DNA from: Bacillota bacterium
GTDB taxonomy: Bacteria > Bacillota > Bacilli > Alicyclobacillales > SLC66
Direction: 5' to 3'
NCBI GenBank assembly: GCA_021797415.1
Contig: JAJZZT010000076.1
Location: forward strand, 1 to 9,241
DNA length: 9,241 nucleotides
The position numbers and the translations under genes are program-made. Shown in pieces: positions 1 to 4,695 of the stretch. Position 1 is the stretch's first letter. Each line of letters opens with the position of its first letter. The notes below the pieces were generated by a model. It was not told the DNA's origin, ran no database searches, and was given only the letters and a program-made list of their open reading frames with translations.

Positions 1-2
1 GT

Positions 3-92
3 GTCGGGCACGCCAGTCTGGAGACGGTGAAGCAGTACGTGGAATCCCAGGGGTTAAGCAAGCCCAGAACAAAGACAGGTACCAAAAGATAG
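3..92 (+). CDS. Tyrosine recombinase (phage integrase family), C-terminal tail, partial
   Basis: Only the last 29 codons are in the window, entering from the left edge in the frame that begins at base 3 and stopping at TAG 90-92. The peptide contains GHASLETVKQYV, which resembles the C-terminal box of tyrosine recombinases (GH-x-S-x-x-T-x-x-Y), where the His belongs to the active site and the final Tyr is the nucleophile that attacks DNA. A basic tail (SKPRTKTGTKR) follows. In this family the enzyme integrates or excises mobile DNA or resolves chromosomes. Its position, pointing at a neighbouring gene that is cut off just beyond its stop, suggests it belongs to an integrated element. The call rests on a short motif, so the subfamily cannot be given. 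Confidence 0.6.
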   Translation, partial: VGHASLETVKQYVESQGLSKPRTKTGTKR

Positions 93-695
93 CCCGCTTG
101 ACCCCCTCCTGGCGCTTAGCGCCCAGGAAAGGGAATGCGCGGGTAGTTCGTTCAAAGCGGATGTCAAGCCACTTTGGACTCCGCCATCGTAATTGTTGCC
201 ATTGCTCGTATTCACGCAAATGATGTAGCCACCTCCTGCAAAGTTACCGCCCACAGAGATGCCACCCTGCAGCGTGGTCACGACGGTAAGCAGAGCATAC
301 TGCCCACTGGATACAGGCGCCGAATTGAGTGGCCCTACGGATCCCCGTGCTTCCGGTTGTACCTGCGATGAGGAAGCAGGAGTTGAGTGAGCAGTCGGCG
401 GAGCCGGTTGCGGATCGCCCAAAACAGACGAAGGACCCACCATACCCATTATTGTCGGTAAATCAGCAGGCACGGTGCCCATAGCCACGGGCGTCGTCGC
501 CTGACTCTGATTGGCGGGGCCGGGCTGCGGATTGCCTAAAACCGACAAAGGAAATATGCGATTAACCGTCGGTATCCCAGACACGATGCCCGAAGGCGAC
601 GGCGAAGCAGACGGAGCCGAGTCGGCAAAGGCGACAGCGGGATAACCCAAGCTCAGTGCTGCCACCATTGCGATCCCCAGCAACCTTTTCTTCAT
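54..695 (-). pseudogene. Secreted LGNPQP-motif protein, 3'-truncated paralogue of the gene at 936-1574
   Basis: The open frame reads 213 residues from ATG 695-693, preceded by a GGAGGAG ribosome-binding site with rather long spacing. Residues 1-24 are a signal peptide (MKKRLLG, hydrophobic core, AFA before the predicted cleavage). The mature part has a Ser/Pro/Ala-rich linker with two motif copies, VLGNPQPGP and VLGDPQPAP. A domain follows in which 54 of 75 residues, from SSSQ to TSALN, match the intact paralogue without gaps. After TSALN (about base 149) similarity stops abruptly. The remaining frame, an Arg/Ser/Leu/Cys-rich tail, runs antisense through the recombinase end and stops at 54-56. 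About 30 native C-terminal residues are therefore lost and replaced by read-through sequence. The gene is probably a relic, though a secreted product cannot be excluded because the promoter, signal peptide and most of the domain remain. Confidence 0.75.
107..128. repeat. Inverted repeat just downstream of the recombinase stop
   Basis: TCCTGGCGCT at 107-116 and AGCGCCCAGGA at 118-128 form a 10-bp stem with one bulged C and a one-base centre. It lies between the recombinase stop codon (90-92) and the point near 149 where the neighbouring minus-strand gene stops resembling its paralogue. No T-tract follows on the plus strand, so a classical intrinsic terminator is unlikely. A recombinase binding or attachment site, or an element end, is possible but is inference. 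Confidence 0.45.
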
Positions 696-777
696 AAGTG
701 TTCATTCTCCTCCAAATTAGTTCCCTGAGCGTGACCATTTGGTACAAGGAGCTTGTTTTTGCACTTCACCTTAATAA

Positions 778-804
778 GACCGTCAACGCGTCAAAAAAGT
801 TGCA
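778..804 (-). promoter_or_regulatory. ECF-sigma-type promoter for the minus-strand secreted-protein gene
   Basis: Read on the minus strand, the -35-like TGCAAC (804-799) continues into a T-run and is followed, after exactly 16 bp, by CGGTC (782-778) and then TTATTAAG. This is the layout of Bacillus SigW/SigM/SigX-type promoters, with a TGAAAC or TGTAAC -35, T-rich bases after it, about 16 bp and a CGT(A/C)-like -10. The same elements with the same spacing precede the paralogue on the other strand, which is the main support. The predicted leader to the start codon is about 75 nt. Confidence 0.6.
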
Positions 805-828
805 CTCAACATATGCAAAATAAGCGGG

Positions 829-840
829 TGCAAACTTTTT
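829..840 (+). promoter_or_regulatory. Extra TGCAA(A)C-T-run box between the divergent promoters
   Basis: TGCAAAC followed by a T-run repeats the -35-like element of the two flanking promoters, but no CGGTC-like box lies 16-17 bp downstream. It could be a decayed promoter, an extra binding site, or a chance product of T-rich DNA. Confidence 0.3.
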
Positions 841-852
841 TTCGAAATAGGA

Positions 853-879
853 TGCAACCTTTTTAAAAAACTCCCGGTC
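853..879 (+). promoter_or_regulatory. ECF-sigma-type promoter for the intact secreted-protein gene
   Basis: TGCAAC (853-858) is followed by CTTTTT, and after a 16-bp spacer by CGGTC (875-879). This mirrors the promoter at 804-778. The match extends to the bases after the -10 (CGGTCTTAT then AAG). A start near 886 would give a leader of about 50 nt before the GAGGAGG ribosome-binding site. The ECF sigma factor encoded 0.8 kb downstream is the obvious candidate to read it; that link is inference. Confidence 0.6.
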
Positions 880-888
880 TTATAAGAC
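877..888. repeat. Perfect 12-bp palindrome over the -10 region
   Basis: GTCTTATAAGAC is a perfect palindrome that begins inside the predicted -10 element and covers the likely transcription start. The divergent promoter has a similar but imperfect version (GTCTTATTAAGG). It could be an operator or simply part of an extended promoter element. Confidence 0.4.
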
Positions 889-935
889 GAAGGATAAAAT
901 CTTGTCTAGTGGAAAAACGAGGAGGAAAACATATT

Positions 936-1574
936 ATGAAAAAGACAGTAATTGCACTTATTGGTGGTGTATCTTTGGTGACAATGACGTTGGGTTCGTC
1001 GGCGTTGGCGTATGCTCAATCTTCGTCTGCCACTCCACAATCAGCCGCTTTATCCGCACCAACTTCGCAGATGTTTCCACTGACTGATTTGGGAAATCCT
1101 CAACCAGGCGCAAAAGGCCAGAACAAAAATTCAGTGCCGAAGATCGTGGCAACTGTTAAGCCGGATAAAGTCCCGGGTAGCATGGTGAATCTCGCTTCCT
1201 TGGGTAATCCGCAGCCCGCTCCAGCTAGTAGCTCTCAGTCTAATTCTGGATCTTCTTCTCAGATACAGCCTGAAGCACGCGGGTCGATTGGCCCGTTCAA
1301 TCCGCCCCCGCTACAAAGCGGATATGCTTATGAACTGACAACCGTGATCACCATTCAAGGTGGGATTTTTGTCGGAGGAAACTTCGCAAACAGGGGATAC
1401 ATTATTTGCCAAAATACGAGCAACGGGAACGAGTATGTCGGTGGTGTGCAGAGTGGTAGCACCTCAGCATTAAACGATTACATTCCGGCTCCATCCGGTA
1501 CCTACCGAGTCTTAATTGCGAATCCGACCAACACAACGGAGACCTACAGCAATTTGACGGGTTACTACAACTAA
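936..1574 (+). CDS. Secreted protein with two LGNPQP motifs, function unknown
   Basis: This encodes 212 residues starting at ATG 936, ten bases after GAGGAGG; an upstream in-frame GTG at 909 precedes the ribosome-binding site and is rejected. Residues 1-27 form a signal peptide (MKKTVIA, hydrophobic core, AYA before Gln28), so the product should be exported. A low-complexity Ser/Pro/Gln/Asn-rich stretch (about 28-110) carries DLGNPQPGA and SLGNPQPAP. The C-terminal domain (about 110-212) contains QPEARGSIGP, QGGIFVGGNFA, GYIICQNTSNGN and an end rich in Thr/Asn/Tyr, suggesting a compact beta-rich fold. There is no membrane anchor, LPXTG or catalytic motif that I recognise. It is the intact member of a local paralogue pair. 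An ECF-type promoter lies upstream, and the sigma factor and anti-sigma genes follow on the same strand. A role as an envelope-stress effector or an extracellular signal is inference. Confidence 0.8.
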   Translation: MKKTVIALIGGVSLVTMTLGSSALAYAQSSSATPQSAALSAPTSQMFPLTDLGNPQPGAKGQNKNSVPKIVATVKPDKVPGSMVNLASLGNPQPAPASSSQSNSGSSSQIQPEARGSIGPFNPPPLQSGYAYELTTVITIQGGIFVGGNFANRGYIICQNTSNGNEYVGGVQSGSTSALNDYIPAPSGTYRVLIANPTNTTETYSNLTGYYN

Positions 1575-1605
1575 TCTCCTCACCGCAATTCCCCCAGATC
1601 CGCTC

Positions 1606-1644
1606 GATCACAATATCTCACTGAAATAGTGAGATATTGTGATC
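1606..1644. terminator. Long perfect stem-loop between the secreted-protein and sigma genes
   Basis: GATCACAATATCTCACT (1606-1622) is perfectly repeated in inverse orientation at 1628-1644, leaving a 5-nt loop (GAAAT). No T-tract follows (CTATCCCATC), so it is not a textbook intrinsic terminator. It could be an attenuator that limits read-through into the sigma factor gene, an mRNA-stabilising 3' end, or a dyad operator. Its stem is strong for a 45-50% GC region. Confidence 0.6.
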
Positions 1645-1730
1645 TATCCCATCTATCCTTAGCTGTGACCTTATGCTTGATGAAATATGCGTATTTTTTT
1701 GAGACAGCAAGATGCAAAGGAGAGCGGACT

Positions 1731-2264
1731 GTGACACGGCTCACCAAGTCGCGAAAACACGAATCATTGGAAGATGTCGATGGATTCACCCGTTTTACAG
1801 AAAATATTGGGCCACAAGCATATCGAATTGCATTCCGTTGGACTCAAAATAAGCAAACGTCTGAGGATTTGGTTCAAGAGGCACTCCTGCGTGCTTGGCG
1901 CTTCAGGAAAACAGCTTTGAAAAATCCCAGATCGTGGTTCTTCAAAATCCTGCGGAATACTTTCATTGATCATCAGAGTCGTTGGCACTCAAGTCAGCAC
2001 ATTGACGTAGATTCAGAAAATGTGTTCGTCATCACCAAAGAGGAATACACACAGATTGAGATGAAAATGGATATTGAAGCGATGCTATACCAACTGTCAG
2101 ATATTGATCGGAACCTGATTGCGTTGCGATATGGAGAGAATTTTTCATTTCAAGATCTGTCTTCCATCACGGGCATACCAGTCGGGACGATAAAATCGAG
2201 ATTGCATCGAGCTATGAAATTTATGCGTCAATCCCAAAGTGAAGTAAAAGACGGAAGCGAATAA
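1731..2264 (+). CDS. ECF-type RNA polymerase sigma factor
   Basis: This is a 177-residue sigma-70 family protein of group IV (ECF) size. I chose GTG 1731 because AAGGAGA lies seven bases upstream and region 2 starts soon after it; the longer frame from ATG 1629 begins inside the hairpin and adds 34 unconserved residues. Region 2 spans about residues 18-82 (AFRWTQNKQTSEDLVQEALLR, then NPRSWFFKILRNTFID) and should contact core polymerase and the -10 element. Region 4 spans about 113-166 (LRYGENFSFQDLSSITGIP, then GTIKSRLHRA), a helix-turn-helix for the -35. The anti-sigma-like gene begins 35 bp downstream. No clear promoter lies directly upstream, so transcription may come by read-through from the ECF-type promoter at 853-879, which would make it autoregulated. 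Confidence 0.93.
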   Translation: MTRLTKSRKHESLEDVDGFTRFTENIGPQAYRIAFRWTQNKQTSEDLVQEALLRAWRFRKTALKNPRSWFFKILRNTFIDHQSRWHSSQHIDVDSENVFVITKEEYTQIEMKMDIEAMLYQLSDIDRNLIALRYGENFSFQDLSSITGIPVGTIKSRLHRAMKFMRQSQSEVKDGSE

Positions 2265-2299
2265 CAAGACGAAAAACCCACCGAAATGAGGAGAAATTG

Positions 2300-3388
2300 A
2301 TGAGTGACCTTAGGTGTAAATCAAAGGATGATAATTCTTCACTAAAGGAATACGAACATGCGCTTCGTCGGCACTTTGAAGCGAACAAACCCGATACTAG
2401 CGGTATCGACTTTAGAGCGATGGCAAAGAAAGCAATACAAATGGATGCGACTCTTGGCGGTGTCCCTGCCGTCCGTCAACGCCATAAGGTGTACATATTA
2501 CTGCAACGGGCAGCACTTACGGCCTGCGTATGTTTGATTGTGGCTGGAATCGGGAGGTTCAGTTTTTACTTTGCTCCAAACTGGCAACAGATGACATACG
2601 CCGCAGTGCGACAGATTCCGAACCTTCAGTTCGTGATCCCAAAATGGGATATCGGATTGTTGCATCGGTCCAGTGACATAGAATCCATGAATGTTTCAGC
2701 CAGCAATCGGGGAGCATCCATATATGTAACTGCGGCTTACGCTGACACCGCCAGAACAGTAATCTTTCTTCGAACGTCTGGCACGAATGTCGGAATGGGG
2801 TTTTTGAGACCTGAAACTTTCACGCTGACTGATCAGTATGGACATCAATACTCAGAAGTGCCTCCTATAGGCACATCGTCCGTACAGCCCAACGGGTCAT
2901 GGGTCGGTTCGTTGGACTTTGAGGGCATAGCGAATTGGAAGCAGGTAACAGGACTGCGTTTAAAACTCACAGTCACTTCGATGCTATGGAGTTCAACAAA
3001 AAACAACTCAACACATACTGTCCACGGACTCTGGACGATGAAATGGGTGCAACCGACTACCCCTGTCGGCCAACCACACTCTGTCACCATAGATCAGGTA
3101 TCCAGCAATATCCCTGTTCGACTGACACAAGTGCAACTGGCCCCAAGTGCCACTGTTTTCGATATTCAAGCGAGTGGGGCATCTATCGAGGGAACGAATA
3201 GTAAATCCCCCATATTCGGATTCGTTGAGCGTGTTTCCGATGGCAAGAAGTTCGATCTATTGGGCGGAGCTGAACCCAATAAGATCGTGACCGTTCCACT
3301 GACTACACCGGGGAAGTATATGCTCGTCGTCACGAACTTTGACGGGAAGAATGTTCGATGGGAATTGTCATTTACCGTGTTCAGTTGA
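2300..3388 (+). CDS. Single-pass membrane anti-sigma-like protein (DUF4179-like)
   Basis: This encodes 362 residues from ATG 2300, six bases after TGAGGAGA; an adjacent in-frame TTG at 2297 is possible. Residues 1-65 are a charged cytoplasmic segment without the His-Cys-Cys zinc motif of ZAS-type anti-sigma factors. About 66-90 form one transmembrane helix (LLQRAALTACVCLIVAGIG), followed by roughly 270 extracellular residues. Around 137-160 the sequence ASIYVTAAYADTARTVIFLR resembles the conserved core of DUF4179 proteins, which usually sit beside ECF sigma factors in Firmicutes. The C-terminal part (GKYMLVVTNFDGKNVRWEL) looks like a beta-sandwich. In such pairs the cytoplasmic part holds the sigma factor at the membrane until an outside signal releases it. 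That role here rests on gene order, topology and the partial motif. Confidence 0.78.
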   Translation: MSDLRCKSKDDNSSLKEYEHALRRHFEANKPDTSGIDFRAMAKKAIQMDATLGGVPAVRQRHKVYILLQRAALTACVCLIVAGIGRFSFYFAPNWQQMTYAAVRQIPNLQFVIPKWDIGLLHRSSDIESMNVSASNRGASIYVTAAYADTARTVIFLRTSGTNVGMGFLRPETFTLTDQYGHQYSEVPPIGTSSVQPNGSWVGSLDFEGIANWKQVTGLRLKLTVTSMLWSSTKNNSTHTVHGLWTMKWVQPTTPVGQPHSVTIDQVSSNIPVRLTQVQLAPSATVFDIQASGASIEGTNSKSPIFGFVERVSDGKKFDLLGGAEPNKIVTVPLTTPGKYMLVVTNFDGKNVRWELSFTVFS

Positions 3389-3414
3389 ATTTCCCGAGGA
3401 CTGGACATTGAAAG

Positions 3415-3433
3415 GCCGCCCGATGTGGGCGGC
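3415..3433 (+). terminator. Weak hairpin after the sigma/anti-sigma genes
   Basis: GCCGCCC and GGGCGGC form a perfect 7-bp GC stem with loop GATGT, 26 bp past the anti-sigma stop. No T-tract follows, so termination there is uncertain. It may also serve the convergent Uma2 relic. Confidence 0.4.
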
Positions 3434-3486
3434 GAATGTAGTGGATCGGGGGCGATCATCTTGCTCATATCTGCCAAAGCCTCTGC

Positions 3487-3929
3487 TCAATCAAAGATGT
3501 CCCCCAGTGAAACTTGGAACCCGTCCGCAATCCCCGCGGGAACAAACTCGTCTTCGCCAAAAGCGTATGTCTCGGCGGGACCGCTGATACAGCCTTAGCT
3601 TTGCCTTGCGGTCTTTTCCGGCCGTGGACGGACTGAGCACCTCGACAACCAGATCGGGAGATCCAACGCACCCATCATTTGTTATCTTGCTGGAATCGCA
3701 AATCACGGTCACATCAGGTTGAACGTGCGCATCTTTGATGTCTCCAGTCGGCCACACATCGAAAGGAGAGACATAGGTTCTGCATCGCCCCTTGAGGGGC
3801 CGAAAAGAAGAGGCTGCCGATTGCGGTGGTTGCACGCTGATGCCCCTCGGAAGGCGATGGTGACATATCATATATTACACCGTCGACCATCTCGTACCGT
3901 TCGAGATCTTCTGGGTTCACAGCTTCCAA
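3487..3929 (-). pseudogene. Uma2-family (PD-(D/E)XK nuclease-like) gene, decayed
   Basis: Pieces of a Uma2/DUF820 protein lie in different minus-strand frames. From a TTG at 3929 the first piece reads NPEDLERYEMVDGVIYDMSPSP then GHQRATTAIGS. Near 3795 the frame shifts to LKGRCRTYVSPFDVWP, then HVQPDVTVICD and GCVGSPDLVVEVLSPSTAG. These hold the Asp and Glu-x-Leu-Ser-Pro-Ser signature typical of the family fold. After KLRLYQR (about 3577) roughly 30 residues expected in intact members, normally carrying the REYWIVDP-type stretch, are absent. A third frame resumes with AETYAFGEDEFVPAGI and ends ...GDIFD at a TGA (3489-3487). The gene therefore carries at least one frameshift and an internal deletion. 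The N-terminus may also be shortened, because an in-frame stop lies just upstream of the TTG. Intact members are common, often multicopy, genes of unclear function. The identification is confident; the product is almost certainly non-functional. Confidence 0.87.
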
Positions 3930-4048
3930 TCAGGGCACCCCCGCTCGCGGTTTTGTACGGTTATCATAACAGATTGCGCGAAGGGTGAGCGCGAAACTGA
4001 ACAATACATGTGCGTTCGCCTCCACCAATCAAACTCGATCCGCGCAGG

Positions 4049-4156
4049 GACCCGGCCAGCGGGAACCCGGCAGAGACACAGCGGGACCCGGCCAGCGGGA
4101 ACCCGGCAGAGACACAGCGGAACCCGGCCAGCGGGTACCCGGCAGAGACACAGCAG
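4049..4156. repeat. Three tandem copies of a 36-bp repeat
   Basis: Units are 4049-4084, 4085-4120 and 4121-4156, each beginning (G/A)ACCCGGCCAGCGGG. The first two are identical. The third has three single-base changes: its first base, a T for A in the middle (GGGTACCC) and an A near its end. Each unit contains two related halves (ACCCGGCCAGCGGG and ACCCGGCAGAGACACAGCGG), so an older, shorter repeat seems nested within it. There are no spacers between units. The length is a multiple of three, which keeps frames open on both strands. Confidence 0.95.
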
Positions 4157-4171
4157 AAACTCAGTCCACGC

Positions 4172-4200
4172 TTGAAAACGCGTGCGTATATCCGTAGTAT
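4172..4200 (+). promoter_or_regulatory. Sigma-A-like promoter before the stress-type gene
   Basis: TTGAAA (4172-4177), a 17-bp spacer and TAGTAT (4195-4200) fit a housekeeping promoter with a 5/6 -35 match and a 4/6 -10 match. A start near 4207 would leave a short leader of under 30 nt before GTG 4234. Confidence 0.5.
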
Positions 4201-4233
4201 GGATGGAAGCGGGCGAAAGGGGCGGAGGAATCG

Positions 4234-4638
4234 GTGGATCGTCACGTCATTGCGCGGTTTGCCACTCATGAGGACGCGGAGAGAGCGGCCGCGCAACTTG
4301 TCAAACGCTTTCCCGGCCGCGTCTCCCTGTCGAGCAGGACGCCGCGCGAAAGCTGGTGGCAGGGGGAATGGGTGGACCGCTCGTTCGAGGCCCTGGGTGG
4401 CCTGGCGGCCACCGCATCGCAACTCGTGCCGGGGTTTGGCGTCCTGTTCATGGGTGGTCCGCTGGACGGTCTGCGCCAGGGCGAGATGCTGTCAGACTGG
4501 CTGCAGGCACACGCGCCGGATGGCGAGGAGGAAGACGCCAGCTTTTTGATCATCTCCGCCACCGGCGGAGATCTGGTGGATGTGAAAGCGGCGTTGCAGT
4601 CGAACGGAGGCCGTCATGTGCACGTGAGCAGCGTGCTT
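4234..4638 (+). pseudogene. Placeholder not used: see entry 4234-4641
   Basis: This entry is not a separate feature and should be ignored; the gene is intact and described in the entry ending at 4641. Confidence 0.
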
Positions 4639-4641
4639 TGA
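4234..4641 (+). CDS. Small conserved protein, YflT / general-stress-17M-like
   Basis: This encodes 135 residues from GTG 4234, placed by GGAGGA about five bases upstream. The N-terminal piece HVIARFATHEDAERAAAQL (4-22) reads like the first strand and helix of YflT-type stress proteins (a ferredoxin-like alpha/beta fold with an 'HxDAERA' helix). A Gly-rich hydrophobic middle (about 53-80, GGLAATASQLVPGFGVLFMGG) follows. The final strand, SFLIISATGGDLVDVKAAL, ends in GGRHVHV. Such proteins usually have a Gly-zipper-like hydrophobic segment in the middle and the same closing strand that avoids or exposes a 'GA' end. There are no catalytic residues and no signal peptide. It has its own promoter, and ilvD begins 54 bp later, so it may be co-transcribed with ilvD. 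The family assignment is by pattern only; calling it a hypothetical protein is the safe alternative. Confidence 0.6.
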   Translation: MDRHVIARFATHEDAERAAAQLVKRFPGRVSLSSRTPRESWWQGEWVDRSFEALGGLAATASQLVPGFGVLFMGGPLDGLRQGEMLSDWLQAHAPDGEEEDASFLIISATGGDLVDVKAALQSNGGRHVHVSSVL

Positions 4642-4651
4642 CGTTTTTTTT
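4620..4651 (+). terminator. Weak hairpin plus T-run at the end of the YflT-like gene
   Basis: GCACG (4620-4624) can pair with CGTGC (4632-4636) over a 7-nt loop, overlapping the last codons. A run of eight T begins at 4644. The stem is short and separated from the T-run by TTTGACG, so at best it gives partial termination before ilvD. Confidence 0.3.
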
Positions 4652-4695
4652 GCTTCCGGCGCACACACAATTTTTGATGGGGAGTGGGAGGATTC

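Larger units (their letters stand above)
3930..4233. other. Intergenic stretch with tandem repeats, no convincing gene
   Basis: About 300 bases separate the Uma2 relic from the next gene. They hold the 36-bp tandem repeats (4049-4156) and a promoter for the downstream gene. Open frames exist on both strands because the repeat lacks stops in several frames, but none has a credible ribosome-binding site, and the encoded 12-residue repeats are low-complexity. I see no RNA gene. Confidence 0.6.

Noticed and set aside
1629..1730. N-terminal extension of the sigma factor from ATG 1629
   Set aside because: That ATG-like start lies inside the hairpin without a ribosome-binding site; GTG 1731 has AAGGAGA at good spacing.
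4049..4156. 36-bp repeats as a CRISPR array
   Set aside because: The length is CRISPR-like but the units are directly adjacent with no spacers, and no cas genes are nearby.
3964..4549. Repeat-containing proteins (DPASGNPAETQR type on plus, SAGFPLAG type on minus)
   Set aside because: The frames are open only because the repeat lacks stops; they have no ribosome-binding site and run antisense or out of frame into the YflT-like gene.
4234..4638. The zero-confidence feature line ending at 4638
   Set aside because: It duplicates the intact gene at 4234-4641 and carries no claim; use the 4641 entry.
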